NCBI RefSeq assembly: GCF_964355755.1
Contig: NC_092677.1
Coordinates: 8,747,001 to 8,811,000 of the forward strand
DNA from: Antedon mediterranea
Taxonomy: Eukaryota > Echinodermata > Crinoidea > Comatulida > Antedonidae
Length of the DNA: 64,000 nt
Reading direction: 5' to 3'
A model generated the notes under the pieces. That model searched no databases. It was given only the letters and a program-made list of their open reading frames with translations, and was not told where the DNA came from. How positions within the stretch are numbered: position 1 is the stretch's first letter; each line of letters begins with the position of its first letter. Positions 12,234 through 24,500 of the stretch are shown piece after piece. Position numbers and translations under genes: made by a program.

Positions 12234-15200
12234 TGTTAACAATTTCTGTAAATTAAATTTAATTTAGTTTAATAAATCAGTGTTTGTAATAACAACATGA
12301 ACAAATAAAAAAATGCAACAATCACGACCCTGGGATAATGTCATTATTTCTGAAGAAACAATAGTTAGGCCCATGTACAGTTACAATGATTGTAAACAAA
12401 TATTAGGGATATAACACGGAACCAACTACATTGGAATAAAAACATTTATTGTCTAGGATTCACCATGCCTTTGAAAAATGCCTTTCTTGATGTCAATCTC
12501 TCTTGAGACAGCTTGTCAACTAATTTTAGGCTTGATAGGCCTACTCTGCAAGTATATCGACCTACAACACAATCATAAACATTATGGTTTGAGAGACTAC
12601 ATTATTCAGTTACTACTGAAGTGGCTAAAACGAGCCAAAGCACGCGTCGTGGCCTTAAATAATTCTTGTCTTTCAAAAAAGCTGTAACCTTCAATTTACA
12701 TTATCCTTAGTAATCCTACAATACAGTAGTTATGTTAGTGCTACTGAAGAGGATATCAATATTAAGTCCAGTTATTAAGTTGTTAAGTTGGCCTTTTTAG
12801 GCTAGCCTACCATGCATTTCACACAACGTTCAATCAACATGTTATAATAATTCTGATATCATCTCAAGTTGATGTATTATTCACTGAAGACGATATAAAA
12901 GCAATAAAATCATGTTGCCTAACCATCAAATGCATTCCACACAAAGCATTAGTAATATAATATAGGAATGAAGTCGTTGTTTATGGTAAAATGTGCAAGT
13001 ATACACATTTCTAGGCATATTATTACAATATGCGTAATTATCGTAGCATTAAAATACAATTTTCACAATGATAAACCTATAAAAAGTAAATTATGCAGTA
13101 CATCATAAATATCAATTTCTGTTTAACGCAAATTATTCTTAATACTATTTATGTTATTACACGTAGACCTAATTTGTAATATCACTTACCGTAGTATTAA
13201 AGCTAAATTATATTTAGTACCGTAATCGATAATCGGACGGAGAGATAAATAATTTCTAAGATACGGTAATATTATGTTTTACTAGATAGAAAATATTTAC
13301 CACTGTCGTGCTTACAATTAAATTTAGGTAACAGATTTCAGGATTTCACGCTCTCACGATAGTTGGTCTCATTTAAACCATTTTAATCAAATTATCTTTA
13401 ATATTTTAAAGTAAGTTTTTGTTTATTGTGTTGTCATGGTTATCTAATAAAGAACAGCATTTAATAATGTTTCGTTGTTGATGGTACAAAGATATTGTAT
13501 TACATTACAACAATTGCAATACGTATCAATTCATCCAATTATTATAATTCATGAATACTGGAAACATTCGGACAAGAAACCTGATACTGTACTACCAATC
13601 AAACAATACTAAACCAATTTCAACCAAACCTACAGTATAATGACATAAGTCACACGTTAGATTTAATGAAAGGTTAGTCAGAAAGGGTTGAAGATGATCA
13701 AATATTAGTTGAGTCTAATAATGATTAAAAACGATTAGAAATTTGTTGGGGTTTTTTCGGTTTCTTTCGAATTTCTTTAATAGTTGGGCACGAAAAAAAT
13801 TCTCTTTCATTTAGGCCTATGTTCATAATTTGATCTACAGAATAGTCCTTTATGATTATGATGTTGCTTATTCTCCATTTCTTTTGTTTGTTGCGGTCTC
13901 ACAAGTGTTAGTTACAAACAAGTATTCAAGATACAATTTAATAAACTTTTAATTAAACTTTTAATGGCGATATTTAGATAATATAGATGTTTAGATACAT
14001 ATACTTTATAATAATTTTCCTAAATATGTTATTACCGGAATTGAAAATCTCCAATTTGAAGTACCGTAACACGTTTGAATGATAATGAAATGGTACTAAC
14101 CTTATTAAAAATTGATATCACACGTTGAGTGACAATAACGTAATAATTATCCGTCTTTTTATAACACAGTTAGTAAATAATATCTTGTTATACTCCTAAT
14201 TAACTTGAAGGTTTTGTTGACGAACCTGTTAAATCAGCGGTATATAACATACATCCTTGATGATTATTGCCAACATGCTGCGTGTACAGTAGTATCTGAA
14301 GTTGAAAAGTGTGAGATACCATGAGACACACTACACCCAAAAAAACAAGGGGTAAATAACTTCCCTAGTAACAGTCGGTAAGACCTGACAACAAATTCCA
14401 CAAATCGCCTTCCGACATACATACTAACAAAATTCTCAGTAACAAGGTTCTTGATTTGTCAGCAACCATCGTCTACTTGGTGATGTTTGAATATCGACCA
14501 ATTGGGTAGCTATTAACAAACGATATTTGATCTCTTAAAGGATCACAACTCACAATTGAAGCGATCAATTGGTTTGCCTAGTCTTTGTGTTCAGCTCTTT
14601 GTCATTTTAATCTGGTTTCTTAAGATGTAATGTAAACTTGGTTGATTGTTGTTATTGTTTATTATTACTCAACGGCGTTGAACACGTAGATACGATACTT
14701 CGATGTAGTATGACAATGTTGAATCGAAAAAATGGAACGAGCCTTTTTTCCTTAGGTCAATACCGTACTCATACAATGAGATTAACCTTTGTTAATATGT
14801 ACTGTCATGAAGTCAGAAATGAAATAGGTCCATGGTTCGAACACGTACCAACATTTTTTTTTACTCAGTGGTTTTAACTAGGATCTGTGTCGTCGAGAAA
14901 TTGTCAATTAACAAATCCATGTATTCTAGAATTGGTCACCACAGGACCTGATGATCTCTTTTTCCATCCTCTGAAGCATCATTCATTCACACATCCCCTG
15001 ATGTCAAATCTCCGCCTCCTCATCACATTCACAGTCTGTGTCTCTGTATGGTTTTAGTGTTTACTCATTTCAGCCTTTTATGACTACTTGTTTCTTAATA
15101 ATACCTTGAGTAGGTGTAGTCTCTCAGATGACTGACGTGCGTAGTATTTTAAATGAATTTATTCCGTTAAGATTGGAAATAAGATAAAATTGAAAACTAA

Positions 15201-15543
15201 AAGATTGGGGTCACTAGGCGATGACTAATACAATTCTGCTTGAAGATCAACTAAAATCTTTTTCTCTAAAATAGAACATTCATGATCTCATGTTTGCGCA
15301 TTTTTCACGTGCCGAGAAGTTGCTAGAAATATTAATACGCATGCGTACTAAATCAACGCTTACAATGCCGCGCAAAGAAGTTTGCTTAGAGAAAACAAAA
15401 ATGCAAAAGAGGTAGAGTATAGAAAAACAGGTTGGCACCTCAAAATAAAATTAAAAACTAAGGCCTCAATCATGTCTTTATTGGTGAAAATCCCAAGTAA
15501 CATGTATAAATACGTGAGTAGCATAATACCGGATATGCCTATT
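12234..15543. other. Intergenic/upstream region of the Ig gene
   Basis: No coding region I can support. The immediate upstream bases may hold untranslated exons or the promoter of the minus-strand Ig gene; no clear core promoter motif stands out. The open frames at 12478-12687 and 14638-14877 have no recognisable features. Confidence 0.5.
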
Positions 15544-15762
15544 AAAGCTTGGTTCCCACTAGAACGTAACGCAAGGACGTAAACGCAACGCAAGCGTGTT
15601 GACCAAAGACAAGCGAAGTTATAGACAGTTAGCAATCACAAGCGAATAAGCCATCGCTTGTGATTGGTCAATTCACTTGCGTTGCGTTACGTCCTTGCGT
15701 TGCGTTACGTCCTTGCGTTGCGTTGCGTCCTTGCGTTGCGTCGCTAGTGAGAACCACGCTTA
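15544..15762. mobile_element. Foldback MITE, AAAGCTTGGTTCCCACTAG family (copy 1)
   Basis: The left end AAAGCTTGGTTCCCACTAG and right end CTAGTGAGAACCACGCTT are inverted. Internal GTAACGCAAGGACGTAA pairs with TTGCGTTACGTCCTTGCGTT, and TAGCAATCACAAGCGA pairs with TCGCTTGTGATTGG, so nearly the whole element is a hairpin. The right arm has the 18-base word TTGCGTTGCGTTACGTCC amplified by extra repeats relative to copy 2. No coding capacity. Confidence 0.85.
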
Positions 15763-16704
15763 AGTAGCAATAGGCCTAGTCTAAAATTAGCAGCCAGAAT
15801 GAATGACCACAATTAGCAGGACACGTGACAGACAAATTATATGTATCGAATTAGCAAGTTATTGTTCTCTATTCTTTTCAAAACAACAGTAAGAGCACCA
15901 CTGAGAATAAATATAAAACACAACAATAATAATAATAGGTAAACATCATTCAAAACATTCACATTATTAGGATACCAGTTACAGAGTGTAATTTCACTCT
16001 TCTCTGAGGATACTAAAGTTAAAAATAAAGAACGCGGAAGTCTAAAGAGAACACCAAAAAATACCAATTTATCACCAGAAAATATATAATGAATAAGGTG
16101 TTTAACGAAGATTACCAAACAAGAACATGAGTAAAAGAAGGAAATATATTTACGAACGACATATTCACTCTGAACATCTTTTCCATGTAGGCCTAATTCG
16201 GAAATATATTGTATGTTTTTATTTACAATTAGGCCTAATACACACTATTATAATTGTTGAGTTTATTGAAAGTCGTAAACTTATATTATTGTTGTTGGAC
16301 CTTTGTACAATTATTTTATTAGATCTACAGTTTGAATACTGATGAGCGGGTATTTTTTAATATTGTTTTGTTACTAACTTATGGTTTATGTTAATACGAT
16401 ACACTTTTGTTTTTTCAAATATAAAAATATAGACTAATAAATAATATAATACACACAATATTCTGTTTGTAACAGAAGGCCGAGATGAAATAGTAAAGTA
16501 ATTCAACCTAGTATATGTGTGTTTTATTCAATAAGCCGAAGTGTATTGTCTATGAATTAATATGTATTATATAACACCTATATAAATTCCTGTCATTTGA
16601 TTGGACGAATGTGGGTCACATGGCGTGCAATAGTACGCACTATTCAACGATCGTTAAATAGTACTTTTTGAAACATTTTTGTTTGTTATTTAGATGTTAT
16701 ATAA
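15763..16704. other. Non-coding gap
   Basis: AT-rich sequence. The frames at 15837-16118 and 16127-16342 are unsupported: no motif, no splice context, composition like the surroundings. Confidence 0.45.
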
Positions 16705-16866
16705 AACAAATAATGAATGTTTTGTATTCGTGTAATGGTACAAATAATGGCACTTGGTGAATGATGAAAGGTTATATCAACTCGGCTTTGCCTCGTTGAT
16801 ATAACCTTTCATCATTCACCTCGTGCCATTATTTGTACCATTGCACTCATAAACATTCATTATTTG
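16705..16866. repeat. Long near-perfect palindrome (foldback element)
   Basis: An inverted repeat with arms of about 75 bp and a central loop around TTTGCC near 16790. Left arm words AATGGTACAAATAATGGCAC and GGTTATATCAAC reappear inverted as GTTGATATAACC and GTGCCATTATTTGTACCATT. Arm identity is high, with a few mismatches, and the flanks show TAATGAATGTTTT / AAACATTCATTA. It looks like a foldback or MITE insertion. Confidence 0.85.
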
Positions 16867-17595
16867 TATATTACCGTATAGAATTGTCAGCAAAATATAA
16901 ATTAATAAACAATATAATAGAAACAACATTTTGTTGCGATAAAAAAAAGATGCTGACGAAATGAAAATGTAGCATTAAGTCGACCTTCTGTATGTATATG
17001 TCGACATTTAATAATGCATTATTTTGAAACTTATTGATATAGGCCAATTCGCCTCTTGTTAGACCAAAACTTGTCCAAGGAATTGTTTTCCTTAATTCCA
17101 ATCCCCTTTTCCTTAACTCCAATCCATTTTTTTTTAAATTCTGATCACTGGAAACTGTTGCTTCATTGCCAGTGATGTTCATTTTTTCATTCTTACATTA
17201 TAGGTTTTCTCACAAATTAAGCGAACATTTACTTTGTGACGGGTATATCCATTATATGCGATTGCGTCATCAAAATACGATTACGTTTGAAAAAAATGAA
17301 TACATCACGTTCCATAATGCAGATGCAGTAAGTAAATATTATATCGATTTTTGTATTTTCTTTACAATATACAGTAATTTATTCTGTTATCTAAACAACA
17401 GATTTCATTTTATAATTTCTCAATAGGCCTACTTTCAATACAAATTGTTTAGGTCCACTACACTTTTGTACATGCTTAGTAGAATACAAAATAAAGCCAA
17501 GATATGTATAATTTAATGTAATTTATTTATATCCATACACCAGTTTGAATGCACAGTACAAAATATTCAATAAGAACTATTGTCATAATCATTGT
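16867..17595. other. Region downstream of MRPL39
   Basis: No gene supported. It includes the likely 3' untranslated region and cleavage region of MRPL39 on the minus strand; a minus-strand AATAAA lies at 17522-17527, about 70 bases past the stop codon. Confidence 0.55.
17522..17527 (-). terminator. Polyadenylation signal AATAAA for MRPL39
   Basis: Canonical AATAAA on the minus strand about 70 bases 3' of the MRPL39 stop codon, a plausible distance for a short 3' untranslated region. Confidence 0.55.
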
Positions 17596-20500
17596 TTATA
17601 CTGTAATGGGTTTCCTTGCTCTGTCTTCAATTGTTGTCCATGTTGAATAATGTGTCTGAAAACAATGACATTAACATAAATTTATTTAACACTGGTGAAA
17701 TACATATTTTATTTTATTTCGGTATAAATAAGTTAAATATAAAAATAGTTTTACCTCAAACGCTGAAGGAAGGGCAATGCCCTGGAACCTGTGAATATAA
17801 TCCTATAAAGAGAATAAAATAAAATAATGATACCATACGACTTCATAACAAATTTTATCCCATTTATTAAACAAATTACGATAAATGATAAAGTTTTTCG
17901 TTATCTTACCTTCTCTGGATCCTGATCCTCATTCAGCAAATGAGTCTAGAAGATAAATAAAAATATCATTACATAAGAAATCTTGACATTTCAATAATTA
18001 AGCTAGCTTCCCTGGTAATCAGCTATTTTATAGCAGACATGATACAAATACCACCATGTTGGTGCATGTTGCTTCATTGAGATTGAATCCAAGGTTGGTG
18101 GGAATGAGTACAAAGTCCACTCAACGAACTGACCATTCAATACAGTTACATCCAAGTAGGGTAAAACATCTGACCAATGAGAAAGGGTGGAAGGGTGTTA
18201 TATGCATACTTACAGAAATTCTATATTTATATTTTAATTGAGTACTGTATTAGTTTATAATTGAATGTAGAGTTGATGGAAGTCATAACCATACCTTAGT
18301 AAATGAAAACCTGTGAATTGCCATAGCCTGCGTATTTGGAACCATAGGGCCATCACAAAGGTCAATAAACTTTCCTAATCTGTATAATGTTAAGTTATCT
18401 GTGTTCTTTTTTTCAACTTCTGAGGTTTTATACCTAAATGAAAATTTAGCAAATATAACATTAGTTGTATGAATAGTGTTTTGATAATAGAAAATAAACA
18501 GAACAAAAATCATGCGCATGTTAAGTGTCGTTTCAATTCATTTTCTGAAAGAAATTATTATTGTAAATTAAAGATGTATTGTCCCTTGAAACACAAAAAA
18601 ATGAAGCTCAAAATATTCTAAATTTAAATTGGTCATATCTAAGTAATATTAAAGTTATTCACTTTAAGTTGAAAATTCGAGCCAAAAACAAGTTTAATTT
18701 GACATTTCGTCTGGAAAATCGTCAGGAGCGAAAGTAAACAAAGATTTCAACCATGAGTATGCATTATGCATGATGCTAATTAAGATTGTTCACAACTCTT
18801 CACAGTTGAGAAGGTCTTTTCACACAGATCGCGAGGAAGTTTTACGATTATGCATACAGAGTAGCCAAATCAGCACGTTGCATTATGAGATATGTTTTGA
18901 TCGAAAACTTTGACTGGAAGTCAAAGTTATTTTTTCAACCCAAATACGTCCGTATTTCAGTTAAATGATTTTTTTTTCGACTAATTTTAGGTAACTATTA
19001 TGATACTTTAAAAATTACCCACTTTTTTTCAAAATCTTTTATTTTTTATTTTTTTGGAATTAGAGACAATACATCTTTAAGGAAAACTATTTTAAATTAA
19101 GGAATACTATTTTGACCATGTATAGTTCCAGAGTGCCTGGATACAAAATTTGGCTGGTGGGACTATACCATTGCATTACCTTTATATTTATCAAAGTCTT
19201 TTCTCTCCGAATTTAGCCTAACTTAGAAGGGGGGATTATATTTGAACATAGGCTGATATTCAGTCATATATGGTATAACCCTCTTGTTTTCAGAACATTG
19301 TGATTGAAAATAGAAGGTACTTTAAAACATACTCATTTCCTTCAAATAGTGTAATAGCAAATTCACTGGGAACCTCAAGTCGTTCAAATGGTACCCTGCT
19401 TTCAATCAGCCTGTATGCTTGACGATTTAACATTAAAAGTTCATCATATGTAGGCCGCCAATGAAACGGAAGAGAAACATCATACGCAAAACAGCCTGTG
19501 GACACTAGAATGAAATAATGATATATTAAAATGCTGATATTAGTTGTTTTTTTTTGTGACCATATTTAATGAGGGTCATCCATCCAGCAATTGCTAATCA
19601 TTAGGGACCCTCAGAGTTTCACAAGACGACCATATACACAAGATGCTCTACATAAAAAAAGTCAAGTCTTTGGGGGTGGAGTTGTAATTTTGTCCTATAG
19701 TTTATACTTTATAAATACTGACATGTGACGGACTTCAACCCAGGACCCTTGGAGTGGTAACCAAGCATCATAACCACCAGTTAACTCTTCGGAAACTAGA
19801 ATCTCTTCTAAATTACTGCAGTAATCCTACAAAAGTCTTTCTTTGACCATCCTAGTGTTTCATTACTGCATTGATCCAAAAGATAGTCTAAATATTTATA
19901 GTCATCTCTGCCTGATTACTGCAGTAATTCCATTATTATTCTAAGTCTTTCTAGTAATCCAAGTGCATCATTACTGTCAAGCAAGAACCCATTACTGCAG
20001 TAATGTCACAGATTCTTCCTAAGAACAATCTATATACCTGATAGGTCTGGTTTATGCACAGCTTTGATGTCAATTGTGTCTTTAAATGCAGTGTGCAATA
20101 TAGCACCCATTAAATGGCCACATCCTTTCCAAAATGCCTATAAATAAAGAAAACATTTATAAAATTACACTTTAAAGGGAGATACATTTTACATTGATAT
20201 TCATTTGAAAGATAGATTACCTTTAAAGGAAAATTAACTTAAATTAAATTTTAAATTGACTATAATTTTAAATGGGGATTCAAATTAAATAGAGATTCAA
20301 TTTTAAAGGGGATTCAATTTGAAGGGAAATACATTTTACCTTGTTGATTTCCTCAACATCATCATCTTTAAAGGTAAGAAACTTTACATCACAATCTTCT
20401 AGCAATGGTCGGTGCATGTGCCATGGCTCGCCATTTACAAGAGCTAAGCCAGTTGCAGATAGGTATGTTGCATTCAAGTCTGAAATACCAAAAGTGGAGT

Positions 20501-21261
20501 AAATACGTTATGTTTGATAGGATGTGTTGCTTGGTTTTTTTTCAGAGGGTTGCTGTGTGTTCAAATCTATTATTACTGTTTATAAAAAAGAAAACCGTAA
20601 TAAAAGAAAATAATAGTATTAATAGTAATAATTAGTAATAATTTTCAAATTAATTAATCTCCTAATTTAGTTTGAAATAAATATCTTACGCATTGCACAA
20701 TGATATGGTGTTGAGAGTTTCTTGTTCATTACAAATGTACATCTGTCATTTGGTCCAACGTGTTGGACTTTAATCTTCTCGATGCGTTTCACCTTCTGTA
20801 GTTGACGGTTCGCTTCTTCATTATATAGCTTGTTTTGCCTGCTGACATGTTCTGGAGTTGTTTGTTTGGCAGCATTTGTTGAACATCCTTTTCATATGTA
20901 TTAAATAAGTATCAAAATAAATCATTAAATTAAACATTTTTTAATTGTTTCAAATTGGCTCTTACGTCTTAGAAAGAAGATTATATTAAGTATGCATTTA
21001 GGTACTAGTTGCTTGCCTAGCTCTAATATAATAATAGGTGGCATGTGTACGAGTTGGGTTAGGGTACGAGCTGACCAGCACCCGGGGTGAGATCACCCAC
21101 TGCCCTCCAATGCATGGACTTAAACTCAGCCACCATCACACTAACTAGCCTAGCCTAGGCTTTATCTAGATTTTCTAGCATCTCAGGCTCTGGAAACGAA
21201 TTGAAAACTCACCCCGACAAGACACATAACATGCACGGCTAAGAAGCACAGATTTGTTCAT
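17596..21261 (-). CDS. MRPL39: Mitochondrial large-subunit ribosomal protein mL39
   Basis: Structural protein of the mitochondrial 39S ribosomal subunit, derived from a threonyl-tRNA-synthetase-like fold. Nine exons: 21213-21261, 20690-20887, 20340-20479, 20038-20137, 19333-19504, 18295-18433, 17910-17945, 17755-17802, 17596-17655. All phases agree, giving 313 aa (human about 338). The start Met at 21259-21261 opens a basic MNKSVLLSR presequence suited to mitochondrial import. Diagnostic stretches match human MRPL39: FVMNKKLSTPYHCAM, ALVNGEPWHMHRPL, KFLTFKDDDVEEINK, RLGKFIDLCDGPMVPNT and HRFQGIALP. No aminoacylation active site is expected in this family. It is divergently transcribed from CFAP45 with starts only 254 bases apart. 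Intron 5 contains a TTAA MITE and a SINE. Confidence 0.95.
18568..19080. mobile_element. MITE with TTAA target duplication (copy 1)
   Basis: TTAA at 18568-18571, then AGATGTATTGTC; at the other end GACAATACATCT and TTAA at 19077-19080. The terminal inverted repeat is at least 12 perfect bases, and the element is about 505 bp without coding capacity. TTAA duplications are typical of piggyBac and Kolobok families. It lies in MRPL39 intron 5. A relic end (GACAATATATCTTTAA) occurs near 22664 in CFAP45. Confidence 0.85.
19565..19793 (-). mobile_element. tRNA-derived SINE (copy 1)
   Basis: On the minus strand a tRNA-like head reads GGTGGTTATGATGCTTGGTT and CCTGGGTTGAAGTCC, corresponding to A-box and B-box promoter elements. 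The body contains ACTCCACCCCCAAAGAC and TAGAGCATCTTGTGTATA, shared with the copy at 52.1-52.3 kb. It lies in MRPL39 intron 4-5 territory. Confidence 0.7.
19807..20012. repeat. Cluster of ATTACTGCAGTAAT palindromes
   Basis: The 14-base palindrome ATTACTGCAGTAAT or a near form occurs at about 19813, 19915 and 20000, separated by diverged copies of a roughly 90-100-bp segment containing AGTCTTTCT. A related TTTACTGCAGTAAA stands near 37208. It is probably a degenerate tandem or MITE relic in an MRPL39 intron. Confidence 0.55.
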
Positions 21262-21515
21262 GTTATTATTTTATATTTTAACAAAATGTAAGCAAGTTTT
21301 ACACACAATATAACTCAGGGAAGAAACATGTTTCCTTTTTATATGAACTTTGACATGGTCATGGTCTATTGACTTGGGGGCGCTATATTCCTTGGTAACT
21401 AGATAAATAAAAGAGATCGCGAAACTATTGAGGCCTAGCAACTACCGATTGTAGAAGTTATTGTTCGTGTTTATGGTAGAATTTCATAGACATTAGATAC
21501 TTATAATAATACAAA
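21262..21515. promoter_or_regulatory. Divergent promoter between MRPL39 and CFAP45
   Basis: Only 254 bases separate the start codons of MRPL39 (minus) and CFAP45 (plus), so both 5' untranslated regions and core promoters must lie here. I see no convincing TATA box, consistent with housekeeping-type bidirectional promoters. The exact transcription starts cannot be read from the sequence. Confidence 0.75.
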
Positions 21516-24500
21516 ATGGTAAGTAGATGTTTTACACATAACATTAATTCTATATATAAGCTTTTTAACTCATGTATTGTGCTGAATTAGACGATTGCAG
21601 CCAGGCCTGCTGCTGCTGGATGATCTGCTCTCTCAGACATGTGATGTGCGAGTTGTTAAGGTTTCCGCCGATAGCCGAGGATAGCCTAGTAGGCCTAGGC
21701 TTGCATATAAACCTACTGATAGCTAATAACGTTGATCTTGAATAATACCAATTTGATGGATCATATTTAAACACCAAATTAGGCCTAGTCTAGGGCCTAG
21801 GCCTAGATATTATTATTGATTAGGCCTAGGCTAGGCTATATAGGCCTAGCCTAGGCCTAGGCTAGATATATTACACAATTTGTTTTATAAAAAAATAAAA
21901 TGTTTATTTTATTCCCTACCTAGCCCTAGGCTAGGCCTACCTTTAACTTTATTATTTCAGATTCAGTATTAACAGTATTATAAATTTTATTAAACAATCA
22001 TTCTTTATTCCAGTCTCGTAGTATGATAAGTTCCATAGGCTCCTCATCCAGTGCCGGATCAAGGCGAGCCAAAACCCGACAGTATTACACCGTCAGCAAA
22101 ACATCCAATGTTGACGAATCATTATTTGCAGCGAAACCGCAGCAAGCTCAAAGACAACGTAGTGCACCTGAACTCACATCTGATATTTTCTCAAATGGTT
22201 CGTCCAACAGAAGAACCAGACATTCAAATAATAAATCAAAGGAGGAGGTCCAGGTTATTACCAAAGATCTGATTAGAAAACTTATGTAAGTTTAAACACA
22301 AATTATTCCAAACCACATAAACATGTTCAGGCAGATCTAAGATTGTTTAAACTTAAATTTTGTTTCTACTGTTATAATTTGTTTCAGAGTACCAAAGGAA
22401 GATCCCTCAGGAAAATCGGTAATTCTTCCCCAAAATGAATTTTTTCGAATTCTTGGTAAATCGCATGTAATGACTGAAGAAGAAAGATATGCTGAATACA
22501 ATGCACGTAAAAGAGAAAAGCAGGACATTCTGGTAAGGATACCCATTTTTGTTTTTGTGTGAACCAATTTTTGGATTTCAGGTCAAGTCTTTTTTTTTTA
22601 TCCAATTTTTGATCAAAGTGAATAAATATTATCTGACATTGAAATGGCATATTCAACAAAGGGGGACAATATATCTTTAATGGAAATAAAATGCCATTTC
22701 TGTAAACCAACAGTTTCCATTGAAAACAAAAACTAATAACATTTTACATTATGAATCCAAAATGCAGTATACCCTGCATAACCTCCTTGCCTGTCCATAA
22801 AAATCTTGTATGAGGCTTAGCTAGTGACCATGTTTTGGCTGTTGAGTTGTTGATGTGTTCACTGTATTTTTACATTATGTTGTCAGGAGGCCAGTGCAGC
22901 TGTTAAGAATGAACTGCGAACATTAGACAAAAACAAAAAGAAGAATGAAAAACTCAACGAGCTGGAGGAAGAAGCACAAAAGCAGGCTGAGTATTTGCTG
23001 GAGAAAGCGAGGGAACAACGAGAGGAACAAGAAGATGACATAAAAAGATTAAATGAGGTTTGTGTTCTCTAAAAGATTTATTGAAAAACTCAGTTAGACT
23101 CTGACATATGATATGTTGATGTAGTAAAAACTATTAATTAACAATGAGAGTGTAGTTAACAGTAAGTAATTAGGCAAAACTTATGGGGCAATAAAACAAT
23201 TTTTTAAGAAAGACAGAAAAGAGGAAATAATGAAAAAATTAGAACATTTTCCGTACTTCATTATCATGTTAAAATATAATCAATAGATGAATGAAACAAC
23301 TATTATTGTTCTCATGGCTAGGGATGTTATTAGGTATAATGACTGAGTGATTGGTTGATATAATAATAATAATATTCTTTATAGCCGATAATTTATTGAA
23401 GCTTTAAATTAGAATTTTTCTTTCATTTTTGGAGCCAAAACAAATAATTATTTATTAGATTGTCGTTATTATCAGTTAATTAGACTTTACAAAATATCAT
23501 CTAAGAATTATCATCATTAAGCAGGACTATTATATTTCAATAGTTGATACTAAATGCTAAGTGTCATGCCATTCGAGATGCCCAGTTATTGGAGAAAGAT
23601 CAAATTAAAACAGAAATGGCTGAAGAAGAAAGAAGACTGGATGACATGATGGAAATGGAGAGACAGGATGCGCTGCTGCTGCAAGAAGAAATTGAAAACC
23701 AGAGGAAAATGGAAAAATATGAGTGAGTTGTTTGAAACAAAAGTTATTAACTGTTTAATACTAGCATGTCATTCAACGATAGCTACTTTCGTCAATGATG
23801 AATATTTTATTTTAGCTGACTTATGTGATTTTAGTATTTATTTTTTGTAAGCAAAGTTTCTTTTAATCTTAGCAAGCGCTTCTGTTACAGTAAATTAGTG
23901 TAATTTATTATATAAATCCAAAAAAAATGACAATGCTGTGGGTATCACAGACTGGATCTCAATGGAGATACAAAAAAGCGAAAAGCTAAATCAAAAAACG
24001 ATAAGTAAAACAGCCAGAAAAGTTAGAGCTTTCGAGCAACACTACACTAGCCCTTCTTCAGTACAAGTGTAATTTATTATATATAAATAAGTTGAACATA
24101 AAATATTGCACTTACTGTATATTGTTTGTTATGAACAAGGAAGTCCCATTCAAATTGTGTGTACTTACAATAAATAATACAAGACAAATTCCAAATCCTT
24201 AACTTAATACTCCAAAGATAATAATACATAGTGGGGGAGATGCAACAAATTACCATCTACTTGTTTATTAAATATACAATGAAAGTGGAAATTGAATTAG
24301 TTTGAAATAAACTGTACAGTGCTGTTTTAATGTGACATGGGTTGTTTATTATTATTTCTAAGAAAAGTTTGATTGATACTTTTACACTAATGCAATAACA
24401 AATGAAATTATTATGATTTATTTTACCAGAGGTGCAGCTAAAGTGTTGAAGCAAATTGCTAGCAGGGAAGAAGAGAGATTACTGGACCAAGAGAAAAAGG

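Noticed and set aside
12478-12687. Small plus-strand frame upstream of the Ig gene
   Set aside because: No motif, no splice sites and local composition typical of non-coding sequence.
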